Origin: Cordia subcordata
Lineage: Eukaryota > Streptophyta > Magnoliopsida > Boraginales > Cordiaceae
Direction of reading: 5' to 3'
Length of the DNA stretch: 64,000 nucleotides
Assembly: GCA_028554755.1 (NCBI GenBank)
Contig: JAPTOF010000012.1
Coordinates: 3,947,001-4,011,000, forward strand
Positions 37,801 through 56,484 of the stretch are shown here, one piece after another; position 1 is the stretch's first letter, and each line of letters starts with the position of its first letter. The notes below the pieces were generated by a model that saw only the letters and a program-made list of their open reading frames with translations, did not search any database and had not been told where the DNA came from. The position numbers and the translations under genes were made by a program.

Positions 37801-38919
37801 TGTGTACAATGGTAACCCGCTTCATGACCTTTCTCTAAGTGCTTTTCTGGATAAATTCACGGAAAAGAAACCAAAGAAGAGCACATGGCATGGCGCCTCC
37901 CAGATTGAGCCATCCAAGAAGGTCAGTATTCCTAAAATTTTTCTGTGGAGTATATCTTTTTCCTAATTCTGAGTGCCGTAATATGGTATTACTTGTCCAT
38001 TGGGATTAGATATTGTCTGGTAATACTATCTCCTGCCATAGCCGTCCATAATGCAGGCTTGATGTTCTGGGGTATAGTTGTGCTTTATTAAGGAATCCTT
38101 GTTTACGAGGAAAGTTGTGGCAACAATTTCCACGTTTTATATTTGTCATGTAATTGAGTTCCTAGATAATATTATTGCACATTTTTTGTGGTTATTTTGA
38201 CATGCTGATTGATTATAGATATGCTTAATATTTGCCCTCTTCTTCTCCAGCTTGACATGAACAACCAGTTGATTGGGCCAGAAATTTTGTCTATGGCCAA
38301 AGCTGATGTAGCTCCGGAGGATCTCGTCTTCCATAAGTTCTATGCAAACAAAATGACCTCCAAGAAGAAACAAAAGAAGAAGAAGAAGCCAGCAGAGGAT
38401 GAGGATGCGGAAGAGTTGCTCGCTGGGGATGGTAACGACAATGAAAGTGACAGCGAGGAAAGTGAGAAAATGCTGAACTCGGCAAATCCTTCTTTACAAG
38501 CTGATGGTGATTATGATTATGACGATCTTGACGAAGTTGTGAACGAAAACGATGATGACTTGATTGGTAATGCGAGTGATGAAGATATTGATCTCCCATC
38601 AGATATTGTCGACGAAGATCTTGAGGATGTTGATATCGATTCTCCGAACATTGACGATGATGATGATGAACTAGCCATAGGGGAAGCTGATGATGGAAGT
38701 GACGAAGAAGAGAACGTCTCAGATAGAAGGAAAAGAAAGCAAAAACGAAAGTGAGATGCTGCAAAAGCATCCCCTTTTGCAAGTCTCGAAGACTACGAAC
38801 ATTTGATGAATGAAGAGAATCCTGCAGCAGCAGATACATTCACGAAAAACCGAAAATCCAAGCCTAACAAGAAGAGAAAAACATCCAAAAAGCAAAAATC
38901 CAGGCCTGGAATATCATAG

Positions 38920-40476
38920 TGTGTTATGCAGGAAATTCTTCTTGGCATAGGATGCATTTTTGGTGTCACTTGGACATAGCATTATTTAGGACTTAGATTA
39001 ACTTTTTTCAAAAGTACTTTGAACAACTTTTGAGAAAGAGTGTTTTTAAAAAGTTAAAAATTTTGACTTTTTTCAAAAGTTATATTTAAACTTTTTTTCA
39101 ATATTTTAACTTTTTTAAAAACTAAGTGAAATATTTACTGCAAAAATACTTTACTTTCTCTTCATGAGAAAAGAATTTTTCTTAAAAAAAAGTCAATCCA
39201 TACTAATCATTTAGGGCAGTCTAGAGGACCTCATGTAGCTGTTTCGACCAGGTGATTGAGAGCTTATACATGCTACAAAATCGATTTTGACAGATTAATG
39301 TAATTTTTTCATTTAGAAGTAATGAAATCAACAATATCCATTTTTGGCAGTTGAAGGTTATAATAACATAGATAATAGGAAAATCCTGTATTGTTTTCTA
39401 CCTCTTAGATCGCCAGAAAGATTAATGTTTATTATTTTATGTGTGTCTATATATATATACAAAAGAAAATGTGTGCAAATGTTTTGTCATAATTTTAGTG
39501 TGTACGAAGTTAAATGTTGTAAACCAAAGAAAATGTACGAAGTTAAATGTTGTTAACCAAAAAAAATGTGTATGACATAAAATAAAAACATTAATTAATT
39601 AATTAAACACATTAAATTAGATCACGTCTGTTATGGATTTGGGGTCTTCGGGGATACCAATGATTGTACATATCCCTTCGATACTTTAGGATGAGCTTTT
39701 AGGCTATTGCACAAGTGATATAACACCTTGTGAAATAGTAGTTGATAAATTCGTGGACTATTCGGTCCCTAAACTTATCTTTCACTTCCTCAATTATTAA
39801 TAATTGACCAACATTAGTTGATTTAACTTATTAACGAAAAATTTCACGAAAAAAAGCATTTGATAATTAAAAATGAGAGTTTTTTTTTTCCATTAACTTT
39901 CGGACAGAATCTATTAAATGGACTAATATTATCTAATTGTTAGTAATCTATAGATTAAAAAAAAACATTCTAATAATATATAGAGCTCAAAGTATCCCAC
40001 GCACTATAGAAGAAATTAACCATACTTCGATATTTAAGTCTTGTGTGGTTCATTGGTTGCGAGCTTTTAGCAATTGTCGTGGTCTTTCAAGAGGGTTTTA
40101 AGTTCACACTAAGTATTGCTTATTTGATGGTCTTGGTAAGTTTCCGATTAATTATTACTCCGAATTCCAGAACGTGTAGGCTGGTCTGTATAAACCAATC
40201 ACTTAAACGTGCTAAATTATTCTAAACTCGCATATGTAATTGGACACGATTCTCCACTATACTAGTCCTTACCTCCTTTATTTATTATTGTAAAGTGCAT
40301 CAGCTTTATTTCCTAAAACATAACATGTGTCACCCCTTTCTGAAAAAAGTATTGCACATCAGCCGAACGAGTTCAGTGATCTCATCTCTCGAAGCATTTT
40401 AACATATCATCCATTAATATGCAGGAAAAATTATTGAAACTCCAGTGACTGAAGACTCCATTATCTGTTGGGAATA
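38920..40476. other. Intergenic DNA between convergent NOC1/SWA2-like gene and citrate synthase
   Basis: No gene recognised. It contains a third, diverged copy of the AT-rich MITE near 38989-39205 and a 2-copy tandem repeat of about 33 bp (TGTACGAAGTTAAATGTTGT) at 39501-39566. The remainder is AT-rich and includes the 3' ends of both flanking genes. Confidence 0.5.
38989..39205. mobile_element. AT-rich MITE, possible copy 3
   Basis: Left ACTTAGATTAACTTTTTT and reverse-complemented right AGTATGGATTGACTTTTTT form an imperfect inverted pair of the same type as the elements at 2533 and 18882. The interior shares A/T-tract structure but is clearly more diverged. ATTTAGG occurs at both flanks, which may be a target duplication. 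Confidence 0.4.
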
Positions 40477-46144
<5,668 letters not shown>

Positions 46145-48035
46145 TTCTATCCAACGCTAATCCTTCTCTTCAGCTATTCTCTAGAGCTTTTTGTATACGT
46201 GTGTGTGTATATATATATATGTAAGTGTGTGTATTAGTTGTCTACTTTCCATATTTATCTGCTGAGGGGAGTTGAATCACGTGTGCATGAACTGACGTAG
46301 CAATATAACACCCTCTTGCGATTTTCCACGTCGAAAAATTACAAGTTTCGTTTTTTGTTCTCGATTACAGTAGTAAATTTCATCGTAAAAAAAATGTTGA
46401 CTAATTCTCAACACACCGTCTGATAATTATATTATGGTATTTTTAAATCGACTCTTAATAGAGTTTGAATGTAAATATTTTTATTTCATTTACATGTGCA
46501 ATAATTAAATTTGATGATTTATAAATTTGTTCATGTTATTTTATTATTGTTTATATTTATATTGTCAACTTATTATTATTGAATTTTTTAATAGTATATT
46601 GAGAGATCAATATTCCAAATGTGCCTTCATAATTCGATATGTAGTAAAATAAAAATAGTAAAATAAATTGAGACTAGCATGTGGGCTCACTTAACATGCC
46701 CAAAAAAAAAGATTAATGCCAAAAATTTGATGATTAGATCAGTCAAACAACCAGATTGTAATCTGACAAGAAAAAGCTTAAATTCGTCTTTAATCAAAAT
46801 TTCAGTAATTTATTTCTTTTCTTCTGTTTTTTTTGGTAGAAAATGATTTGTAATAATTCTTAAGTCTTGAGAAGTGAGCAAAAGACTGTTCCGACGTATG
46901 GGTTGAGATAAAGTTGGATATTCGTCATCTGCTATCCATTCGCACTTTTCAAGGTGAAGCAGCCAAAGGTCACCTTGTGACGTATAATTTTTCTTTTATA
47001 ATAGGTATAAATTATCAAATTATCTTATCATAATTATTATAATAATATATAATATTAACAAAATAAGATCCAAAATTATATCCGCTATAATTCAATTCTA
47101 TACAAATAAATATTGTTATTTTTTTTTATATGTAAATAAATATTCTCATGGTACGCTTTCTCGTACTTAGTTACAAACCTCTCAATTATTTAATTTAGTT
47201 TTTCTTTTGGTCAATATTTAATTTAGTTTTGACAGGTTAGATTTTGTCACTGTGAGTCTCAAAAATTTCATTTGTCTAGGGATAGTTTATGATAATTTTT
47301 CTTGGATATTCTCTTTTTATGATAATTTTTCTTGGATATTCTCTTTCTTTTACACAAAATAAAGTAAAATGAATTTTATTCATGTATTTTGTCAAAATTA
47401 TGTAAAAATCTCTGTGTTTCAAAGTTCCATAATATCTCTTATATTATAACATAAGAGATATTAGAAAACTTTAAAACATAGCAAGTTTTATGTGATTTCA
47501 ACAAACCACACTGAGAAGCATAATACATTTTAACCCATGAAACACTCGTATTCACATGATGTGGAGATCCTTCTGTGGAATGCGTCATTTTAGTTGGCAT
47601 TATTATTAGTTCATGTATTATGAGCATTAGAAAACCAAGTTCAAACGACCAAAACGCTTTGAAGTCTTTCAAGTAAATATTAAAGTAAGAAACTGAAAAG
47701 AAGAAAGATTTGGACACTAAACATTTGTGCCAGACTCCAAAACTGGGAAATATGTTTGGTTAAAGATCACAACTGTTGGGTAGCAAACGACATTTTATTG
47801 ATTAAGTTAACAGAACATAGAATTTCTTCACTGTTTATACAACGTCCCAAATCCCTTCTCAACTCTGCTGCATCACCAACTTGGTAGAAAGCTTCTCACC
47901 CCCCCTCCAAATGTACAAGGATCACGTTTAAGCGAAAACGTAACACAAAATCCATCTTGAAGCTTGTTTCTTCCAGGAGATCAACATGTAACGTGTGCCA
48001 ATTTCAGATGATGACTCGACAATGGTTGAGCTTAC
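46145..48035. other. Citrate synthase promoter and intergenic DNA before the COQ3 3' end
   Basis: Immediately upstream of the citrate synthase start is a GT/TA simple-repeat patch (46200-46235) that could include its TATA region. A 31-bp unit TTATGATAATTTTTCTTGGA plus flank is tandemly doubled at 47288-47348. The rest is AT-rich with no convincing ORF. The right end, about 47780-48035, is presumably 3' UTR of COQ3. Confidence 0.45.
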
Positions 48036-51000
48036 TCACACCGATGCAGGATTCTTGTTACTTCCTTTGCTGTCCTTTGTGCCAAATGCGATAAAATTTA
48101 CACCGATATCATCTGATAGAAGCCATCTGCCTGTCAAGGGGTTATATATGAACCCAGCCAACTCTTGAACCTGAAGAAAGGCATAATTAGAGAATGATTA
48201 TTATAGATGGAGCAAAGAGAGTATATTTTTAGCACAAAGGCAAAAAAGTGCATGAAAGGGAAAGTCGGATCACTTACAGTTATAGAAGCACGCTGAAGAA
48301 TTAAGGCTAATTCTTCGGGAGTAAGAAAATTTGACCAGTCATGTGTACCTTTTGGAAGCTGTGAAATTCGAACAAGGTTAAGCATCCAAAGACAGGCTAA
48401 AAATTATTTTTTAAAAAATAAATAAAATTTCCAAGGCTGGGTAATACTCTATTAAATTCTTTTTTTATTGCATCCTCCCTCTATAAGCACATTTAACCTT
48501 TTCACTGTCATCTGAAACCTTCTATCTCATCCTTCCCTCTTTTCATACTTTTTGATTACGTCATGTAAATAAAGCTTCTAAAGCAGGTTGCCAAATGCAA
48601 TGAGCACAAACACGTTGAGATGAAGTGTTGCCTTAGAAACTTCTCTTTAAAACTTATTGCAAATTGGCGACCTACTTTAGTCACCATGTCCAGTATCATA
48701 TATAATCTGTCTCACACAAAAGCATAGTTATTCATTGTCGCACATTTTCAGAAATCATTCAGCACATGTATGTGCACACATTTTTATACTTTACTATTTA
48801 CTGCTTTAAACTGTGTTTTTTGCCTATGATCTAACTCTTATCTATTTTAAATGCTAATCTCAATTGCTCTTACAGTTCCAATTCACAATTAAGAAGTAAT
48901 TCCTGCTTAATATAAAGTATATGTATAGTAGCAAATAGACGAGAACCAGAGCTATATCTTTTAGGCCCCAGTCAATTCAGCCATAACCAGTTGAGACGCT
49001 GGAGCTTCAAATACTATATAATACTGTTTGTACATTTACCAAGTAGAGAACTGTTCACATTAAGACGAAGTAAGGACATGCTTGAATGAACATTTGTTGG
49101 CATTCTCCATTATAAATACCTTCAACAGAAGCTCAGTGTTCTGCCTAGGGGAAGCAATAGGTTTAAAGAGCACTGCTCATTAATAACAAATTATGTTCCT
49201 CGAGCAAACTAAAATGGTCAAATCAAAGGATGAAAAGCTCCACTTTGGTATGATGTATCTCAATATTAATAGCCTTTTGCATAACTTATGCACCAGTGTG
49301 ACATTATGTGCTACTAGGTTTTATCTGAATTGCACAACATCTTTTCAATCATTACATGTATGCTGTAGAATATCTATACAATCATGTAAAAAAATGGTAT
49401 CAGTTATCTTCATTTATTCAGTAAAAATTGCAAGAAAGATAAAGTATCAACAGCAGTAGGATTGACTGGTCACAAGAATAACGTACCCATTGTAGAAGAT
49501 ATTCTGCCCCAACAATAGCTGCTGCATACCCTCTCATTGAACGATTAATTGTTGAGATCACAGTCACTCCACCAGGAATAGTCAACGCGGACATGGATTT
49601 GCAAAATTCCTCAGGATTTGAGACATGCTCAATTACCTAGGTGAAATACAAAATGATGATAGATGCACCCTCCATTTTGTTAACATTATTTACTCCACAT
49701 CTTGTGATGACTCGTTAGTTAGAAGTGAAATACATAAAAAGAAATGACTCTTGAATGGAAACCTCCAGTTTAGTAACCTGACTTTGACAAGGTCAAATTA
49801 AGAGGGGGGGGGGGGGGAGGGGCGAATAAGAAGAAAAAGCTTTGTTGATTAACCCCACAATTTTAGTCCCTCGACTATAACAATCCACCTGTTCAACTAG
49901 TTTTGCTGAATGATTGTTACGCATTTTTATGGGATTTGGGAGGATCTTTATCTCCAATAATAAAGCACAATGACTTGTTGTATCTAAAAGTGGAAGCCTA
50001 TGCACGTATATACATCTGTACATAGTCATGTGTCCACACCCACCACCTCCCCTAGGGAGATGCCCGCTGGCATTGCCACCACACACACACAATAGCTGCC
50101 ACAGCCACTAGCAAATGACTACATAACAAACTACTGACAGTACCTCAGCCAGCAAGCCATCCTTCCACCGTTACTGCCACGACCAAAGCATTGACAATAG
50201 ACAACTACCAAGTTCACCAACAGAGCAGTCAGCCACAGTAGTTTTACATATTGCATCTAATAAACGACTGTAATACTAGGAAAAACTGGAAAAACATTTC
50301 CTCATCCCGGAGGTAGATGCTTGCACAGTACATACAACACACAGATAATCTGCAGGCTATGGATTAGTGAAATCACTAAATCTTCTTTATGTACATGCCT
50401 TCCTTATAAAGGAGAAAAGCGAACATGTGTAGCCTCAAGCATGCGGCCAAGACAACTAAACCTAAGCCAATAGTAGCTGCCGCAAGTAAGATGCTAAATG
50501 ATGAATAGCAGCAGTACGTCCTATGACACGAGCCATGTACCAGAAAAAGATCAATAACAAGCTTAAAAGGTGCATTCCAATGTACTGTGGAAACACACTA
50601 AGAGTCGCAAAAGGTTTGGTATTCCAAAATGTTCACAATATCACAGAAGAATTTCCAACTCAATATACATTACTTGAGACTAGTATTGTATAAAATTGTA
50701 CCTCCATAAATCGCAACAACATAGAGTTGCAGATTTTATATGCATCATACCTCTAAAGCAAGCACAGCATCGAATTTCTTCTGTTCTTCAATCAACTGTT
50801 CTGCTTGCATAATAATGGCATTAGTTGTGAGGAACAAAGTAGATGCTTAACTAATAAACAGCATTCATTTATGCCTTAATATTAATCCACAATCAGCTTT
50901 AAACATTACAGTGTGAAATCGCACCTAAAACATCATCACTGGTCAAACTAAGATGTATAATTCACAGCAGAAAGAGTACAAAACTTAAAGGCAGAGATTC

Positions 51001-54000
51001 AGACTAGCAACAGTAGCGAATAATATGATTCAACATTTAGAATTATACCAGCTGTCGTGCAACGATATTCAATTGCTGAAGTTGCCGGATCCAAATCCTG
51101 CAAAAGTTTTGAACTTTGCTATATATCCATCAAGTGTGCCACAAACAATCTGAAGACACAAATAAACTGCCTAAAGTGAATATTAAGTAGACGCCTTAAG
51201 TGTTTAAATGAAGTTAAAAGAAATAAAAATGATACTTCCCGATAGTCCCCACTTGCAATGTTTTGAGATTACTTACTAAAATAACTTTTTGAAGTTACAA
51301 TCTCTTCTTGAGAATAACTGGGATGGAGGGAGTATCAATTATACACAAACCAAAGAACGGATTTGCATAATTTCCTTCTGATAGACATTATGTATTTCAT
51401 ATAATATGCAGCAAAAGAGGAAACATTTATAAGTTGTTAAGGGCCATTTCTCCCAAGAAATTTGATGGTATATTGAAATATACAAGTCAGAGCTGGAAGA
51501 TAGAGAAGTACATATAATTATATAACACTCAATAGAGTACCATCAAAACATACCATTTGCCTGTACGCATGTGTTGCAACAACAATATAGTATTATTTTT
51601 TCTGGAATGCAATCCAACACCCCCACCCTCATCCGCCCCCGGAAAAAAAATCCTTTTTTAGTTCTCAAGGAAAAAGAAACAATGTGGCATATCCCATTTT
51701 CAAAGTCCGACTTCCTATTTTGAGATGTCCCAAAAATCTAAGTTATTTGTGAAAGTCAAAGTTTCAACTGCACACGTCATTCTAAAAGCACCAACACTGC
51801 TCATCAGTGATAAAAGATCTTGTAAAATCATGTTTTTCATTATTACAAAGTAAAGCAAGTAATATGAGGAAGTTCATTTCATTATTTGGACAGTATCACA
51901 TACAGCGTGAAGGCGTGCAATCTTGATATTTTTCTCAACAGCATCAATGCCAGTTACATCAGCTCCTAGCCGAGCCAAAGGCTGCAAATTAAAGGAGGAA
52001 ATAAGACTCAGGAGAGTAGTAACTTCATTAGAGTAATGAGTTACTTATCATTTATCTAGATAAATAACTGATGATGGTTTGAAACTCTACATAGGCACAT
52101 ATTACCAAATCAACAAAGGACTTTGATTTGCGTATTGGCCAGTCCATTAAGAGTTGACAAATTATTAGAAATAGTCCTTGCATGGATTATATAATATGCT
52201 AGTGTACTGAAGAATTATATCTGACAGGCCACAAAGTTAAAGAATGTATACCTCAGATAAAATTCCACCTCCACAACCAACATCTACAATCTTTAAGCCT
52301 TGAAGAGGCCGTGTAGATGATGGATCCTTCCTGTTAATTGGGAAGAATTTAAAACACATGCCTACAAGACATAAATATGCCAGCAGGAGGGGGGATCTAA
52401 GTTACAAATACAGCATATTTAATCAGAGCAGTGAAAATCTCTAATAAACTAAGTTCAAGATCTCAAATAATAGAAAAGTTTTCGTACACTATGCATTGAG
52501 CAGAATCCTCATACTTAGCATATTCCTTGTTCATAAATATCTTGATTATTCTTCTCGAAAGAATTGAATTGGCTGTAACACTCAATCCCAAGGACGATGA
52601 GGTCGTTTTCCAATTAATTTTTTGATGGTAGTATTGGTTCTTGAAGCTCGAATACTCTCGATAGATATGAATATGTAGTTGACCCACTGATATTGTATCA
52701 ATTCAGATTATTCCAAAACTGAAACTCCGTCAGTCCTCATTTTTCTTCTTCCCATCCACTCCCCCCACCCTGCTGCATCTTTCCCAGGTCAAAGCATCAC
52801 GAATCTCCACAAATCTCCACAAATTAAATGCTGTAGGCAATCTTGCATCTAGTCTCTTTGGTAAACCGAAACATGGTATCTCTGCTAAAGAAAAACCCTT
52901 TCCATTGCACGTACACATTTATAAGTAACTTTTTTCCATTACAAGAATAATGCAAAGTCAACATTACAATAACTAATAAAGGATTTAGTCCCAAAAGACT
53001 AATTATCTTCTGTACATCCACAATTAGTATTCCAGGAACCTTTACTCACTCTAGTCATTTGAAAGATCAAAAAGCCATCTGCATTTGAAATGCACGTTTA
53101 ACATTGAATTTCACATGACAGTTGCCTGTAAGTAGCATGTTAGCTACAAGAATAATACAAAAGACTCAACAATCCAGCATTGCCGTGCATATCACCTTTG
53201 GCACGAGCGCAATAGGAGATTGTACCAAAGGGAGAATCTGAAGGAGGACAAACATTTGTTTGACATGATTGCTTTCGACATCCGAGTGAAAATTATGCAA
53301 ATTATCTCTGGCTGTAAATTTAAAAGTATTGCTGAAAATAGTCTTTTGTGTAGAAGATGGAACATTGACAACTAACTTTTGACTGGGTGGGCTTGCATAG
53401 TTTGTTCCTTTTGGGATTATCTTATTTTGTAATTTCGATATTCTGATTTCAATACTAAGTCCCTTGCTTGATTAGCAAAAACTAAATATGCCTATCATAG
53501 AATTTTTTGATTAACAACTCCCATAAAAACAATTAAATCATTCATCTGCTTCACACACACACACATATATAATAGCATAAGCAGTTACCCGAAATGGCGG
53601 CAAAGCGTAGACCTAAGGAAAGCAACTCTCGTAGGATTCATCGCATGCAAGGCCTTGAAAGGCCCTTCTGCCTCCCACCTAACAATTCAGGGGAAAAAAA
53701 AATCAGCTAAATAATTACACATGTTATAGAAAATTTCCGCAAATAAATAACAAAAACTTAATACCATTGATCAGCCATGGCGGCAAATTTAGCGAGCTCA
53801 GCTTCATTCAGAGAACCTGATTTCTGCACCACCTTCTTCGCATTGGGCGGAGGATTTTCCGAATCCAATGCCGGCGGAGGCGGCGGCGGAGCCGCCGGAG
53901 CAGGTGATGCAACGTCTGCGTATCGCCGTTGGTGAACTAGTAAAGCTTGAAGTTTAAAAGGAGAGCTAGAGTTCCCGCTTGTGACAGGGTGGCGCGTGGG

Positions 54001-54045
54001 ATTAGTTAGAGTTCGGAGACGCCTCAAGAGCAACCTTGAAGCCAT
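48036..54045 (-). CDS. COQ3: Ubiquinone biosynthesis O-methyltransferase, mitochondrial
   Basis: Nine minus-strand exons: 53765-54045, 53589-53678, 52252-52330, 51904-51981, 51049-51097, 50751-50803, 49487-49636, 48278-48358 and 48036-48170. They give 331 residues with closed phases. The N-terminus MASRLLLRRLRTLTNPTRH is Arg-rich and lacks acidic residues, a mitochondrial presequence; a Pro/Ala-rich linker follows. The S-adenosylmethionine-binding motif I is IVDVGCGGG at about residues 138-146, followed by GADVTGIDAVEKNI, LALEVIEHVSNP and STINRSMRGY, all typical of the UbiG/COQ3 family. The enzyme makes both O-methylations in coenzyme Q synthesis at the inner mitochondrial membrane. The ATG at 54045 is the first in frame with the presequence. 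No disruption was found. Confidence 0.94.
49803..49822. repeat. Poly-G tract in COQ3 intron 6
   Basis: A run of G of about 14 bases within a purine block. The length is uncertain in any assembly because such tracts are hard to sequence, and on one strand it could form a G-quadruplex. Confidence 0.8.
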
Positions 54046-55599
54046 TTTGACAGCGGTTGACGGCGGCGCAGGCGGTTGCGTCGGTGGCGGCTTGATCAAT
54101 GTAGAGTTTTTTTTTTTTAAAAAAAAAAAAAATTAAGCAGCGGTTTAGACTAATTTTTGAAGTATTTATTATATTTGAGGACTTCAATTTTTAAATATAT
54201 ATCACTTGTGGAGGGTGAATTTAAAAATGTTGTTTGTTTAGGTTTGTCTAGAGAAACCAGCCAATTTCACGTGAATTACTATCAAGCTTCATGAGTCATG
54301 TTGTGTGCGCATGTAGACTATTGACGACCTAAGTTGACACTTTTGCTAGCGAGTCGAGCCAGTTTTGACGCACCCGTTAATTATATTGCATAATATTATA
54401 TTTATATATTAACAAAGTTTCTGTCTATACATATTTTTTATTATTCAAAAAAATAAAATATACTAGGTGGCGGTTTTACGAAAACGGCAACTTATATGCA
54501 TTTTTTAATTATTTTTAAAAAAATAAAATGTATTACTGTATGCAACAGTTTTCATAAAATTACTTACGACGATCCACCAAAAAACTGCGATCTATAAGTA
54601 TTATGTATATTTTAAAATTTATACTGTCACAAACAACGGACAACAAAAAAACATCTCATTCTTTTCTTCTTGTGAAATTTGAACCACCCCTTTTTCCTTC
54701 TGTTGTTTCTTTTCTTATTGTTTGTTTTCATTCTTTCTTTTTTGCTTTTTATCCTGTTAGGCGTTGAAGGTATATTTTGTTGTTTTATTTTCTTTTCCTT
54801 TTATGGTTCCCACTTCCCACCATGATGTCGCTGTTTATTTGGGCTGGAGTATTGTGTAGTTTCTTGGTTTGTTGGTTTTAGTTTGGGCCTTTTAGCTGGT
54901 GATAATATTCTTTGGACCTTTTCCTGTAACCATAATTTCTTGTTAATAAAAATTTCCTTTCAACCAAAAAAAAAAAGTGACTCTATATTATATTATGTTC
55001 ATATCTTCTGAAAAATAAACCACATGTTGTGCGGTAAAATGTAAGTATCCACATTAAGAGCTCGTTTGAGTTGACTTTTTCTAAAATTTTTTTTTTAATT
55101 TTTAATTAAAATTTCTGACTTTGTCTAGTCCACTTTAATAATAATAAAATGTTTATTGGATACTTTTCACACAGAACCTCAAAAACTAGAAATAAGTCCA
55201 TAACTGCAATTTGACTTGGGCCATTCTGCGTCAACGGATCGGTGAAGATGCATGTGAACCATGAAAAATTTAAGTCTTGCTGTTCTTCACGTTCCTTCTT
55301 TCGTGTAAGAAACTGTTAGATATTGCTGTTCTCATTCAACATTCATCTATTTCCTCTAATTATGGTTAGTATGTTACTAAAAGAAAATTAAAACAAATAT
55401 TATTTTGGAATGCTAACTAGAAACATGTTATGAATAGGTGATTGATAAATGATAAAAACAGATGATATATACCAAAATTCACTAAGTATTGCTATATATC
55501 ACCTTTTTACTTATTCATTATTCTTTATATAATGTATTCAATACATGAGTTTTTTCTGTGTAAGGAGCGAGCGGATGATGTAAAACATTACTCAAATTT
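54046..55599. other. Non-coding DNA upstream of COQ3, ending in a retrotransposon-like tail
   Basis: It holds the COQ3 promoter and leader, with an A/T homopolymer patch at 54108-54133. From about 54640 a T-rich stretch leads into CTTGTTAATAAAAATTTCC and a poly-A run at 54965-54976, which resembles the 3' end of a plant LINE or a retroposed transcript on the plus strand. No reverse transcriptase coding sequence is present. The remainder is AT-rich and featureless. Confidence 0.35.
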
Positions 55600-55755
55600 G
55601 CTATATTGGGTTCATGGGCTAGTTTAAGTGGTTGGAGCTATTCTTTCTATGCGTTTAAATCCCGAAATAGGGGTTTAATTGGATTTGTTGGGAGAGGGGT
55701 GGTGAAAAGAAAACTAGAAATCATTGTGGTTAACACTTAAGATCTTTGGATATAT
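55600..55755 (+). mobile_element. tRNA-derived SINE-like element, copy 1
   Basis: A box A-like TAGTTTAAGTGG at 55620 is followed about 30 bp later by a box B-like GTTTAAATCC, the internal RNA polymerase III promoter spacing of tRNA-derived SINEs. A G-rich segment and AGAAAACT follow. The same order occurs in the element at 62995-63150. Borders are approximate. Confidence 0.4.
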
Positions 55756-56432
55756 ATTTCATCTTGGCATCAGAGGCAAATTTATGATTTTTACTCAATG
55801 CGGGTGCTACATTACATATAATACGCTATTATATGAACATATTTTTCCTTTTGAGGAACCTTTAATTTTAAACTGATTGTGCGAGATAATCTTGGAGAAA
55901 CCTTTTAAACTGAGTATATGATAGCATGAGAAAATATGTACTTCTATACAATAATTTTGGTAAGGGAAAGTAGATTGAATCGTTTGACGAAATAAGAGAG
56001 AGAGAGACTGTGATTTATTTAAAGTGCTAAAAATCCTGTATAATTTCCTTTTAATTTTTAAAACATAGCATATGTCTATCCTTTCTAAGGTACTACCAAT
56101 TTTTTTTTTTTTTGGGAATAATAGTGAAGAAGGAGTTTTTAAAACATGAGCAAGTTTGATACACTTGATTTTATAAAGAGATCATTGAATTAACTAATTG
56201 ATGAAGAGGGTCAAACATATCAAACTTGCTTAGCTAAACAATCTTGATGTACATGAGAGACCTGTGCTACACACAATGCAAGTAGAGATTCTTTTATGTA
56301 GCACGAGGAATTTCTGAAAAGCTATCAACAGGGCTACTACTTGCGCCTTTGTTTAAGTCCATCTTTTATGCTGTTGACAACGATTGCTCGAAAGCTGCTG
56401 CAACTAGTCTTTGCTGCAAGTATTACTCACCC

Positions 56433-56484
<52 letters not shown>

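Larger units (their letters stand above)
29077..38919 (+). pseudogene. SWA2: NOC1/CEBPZ/SWA2-like ribosome-biogenesis gene, apparently disrupted
   Basis: Sixteen exons: 29077-29761, 30752-30827, 31054-31173, 32028-32103, 32957-33025, 33190-33270, 33897-33968, 34917-35009, 35166-35321, 35623-35706, 35978-36121, 36402-36491, 36748-36830, 36922-37287, 37699-37921 and 38251-38919. They join in phase to 1,028 codons and TAG. The product matches the CCAAT-binding-factor/NOC family (WHVDAAELEEKV, LFWYWEECLKQRYERF, AKRLIDVYFALFK, SWA2-type SPFASLEDYEHL) with acidic and Lys-rich C-terminal tracts; NOC1 proteins act in nucleolar 60S pre-ribosome export. The frame is interrupted by TGA at 29395-29397, 34950-34952 and 38752-38754, and exon 2 has GG where its acceptor AG is expected (30750-30751). 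The intron 7 donor (gtctag) is weak. There are no certain coding indels, so the decay is recent, or there are assembly errors. A downstream ATG at 29398 could restart translation after the first stop. Confidence 0.85.

Noticed and set aside
34950..38754. In-frame TGAs read as selenocysteine or stop-codon readthrough
   Set aside because: Land plants lack the selenocysteine system, no SECIS-like context is evident, and the lost splice acceptor points to decay instead.
38291..38839. Long minus-strand ORF of 182 codons rich in His, Gln and Arg
   Set aside because: Antisense shadow of the acidic, repetitive last exon of the NOC1/SWA2-like gene.
49793..50092. Minus-strand ORF of 99 codons with Gly/Pro-rich ends
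   Set aside because: It lies inside COQ3 intron 6, begins at a CA repeat, ends at the poly-G tract and has no family feature.
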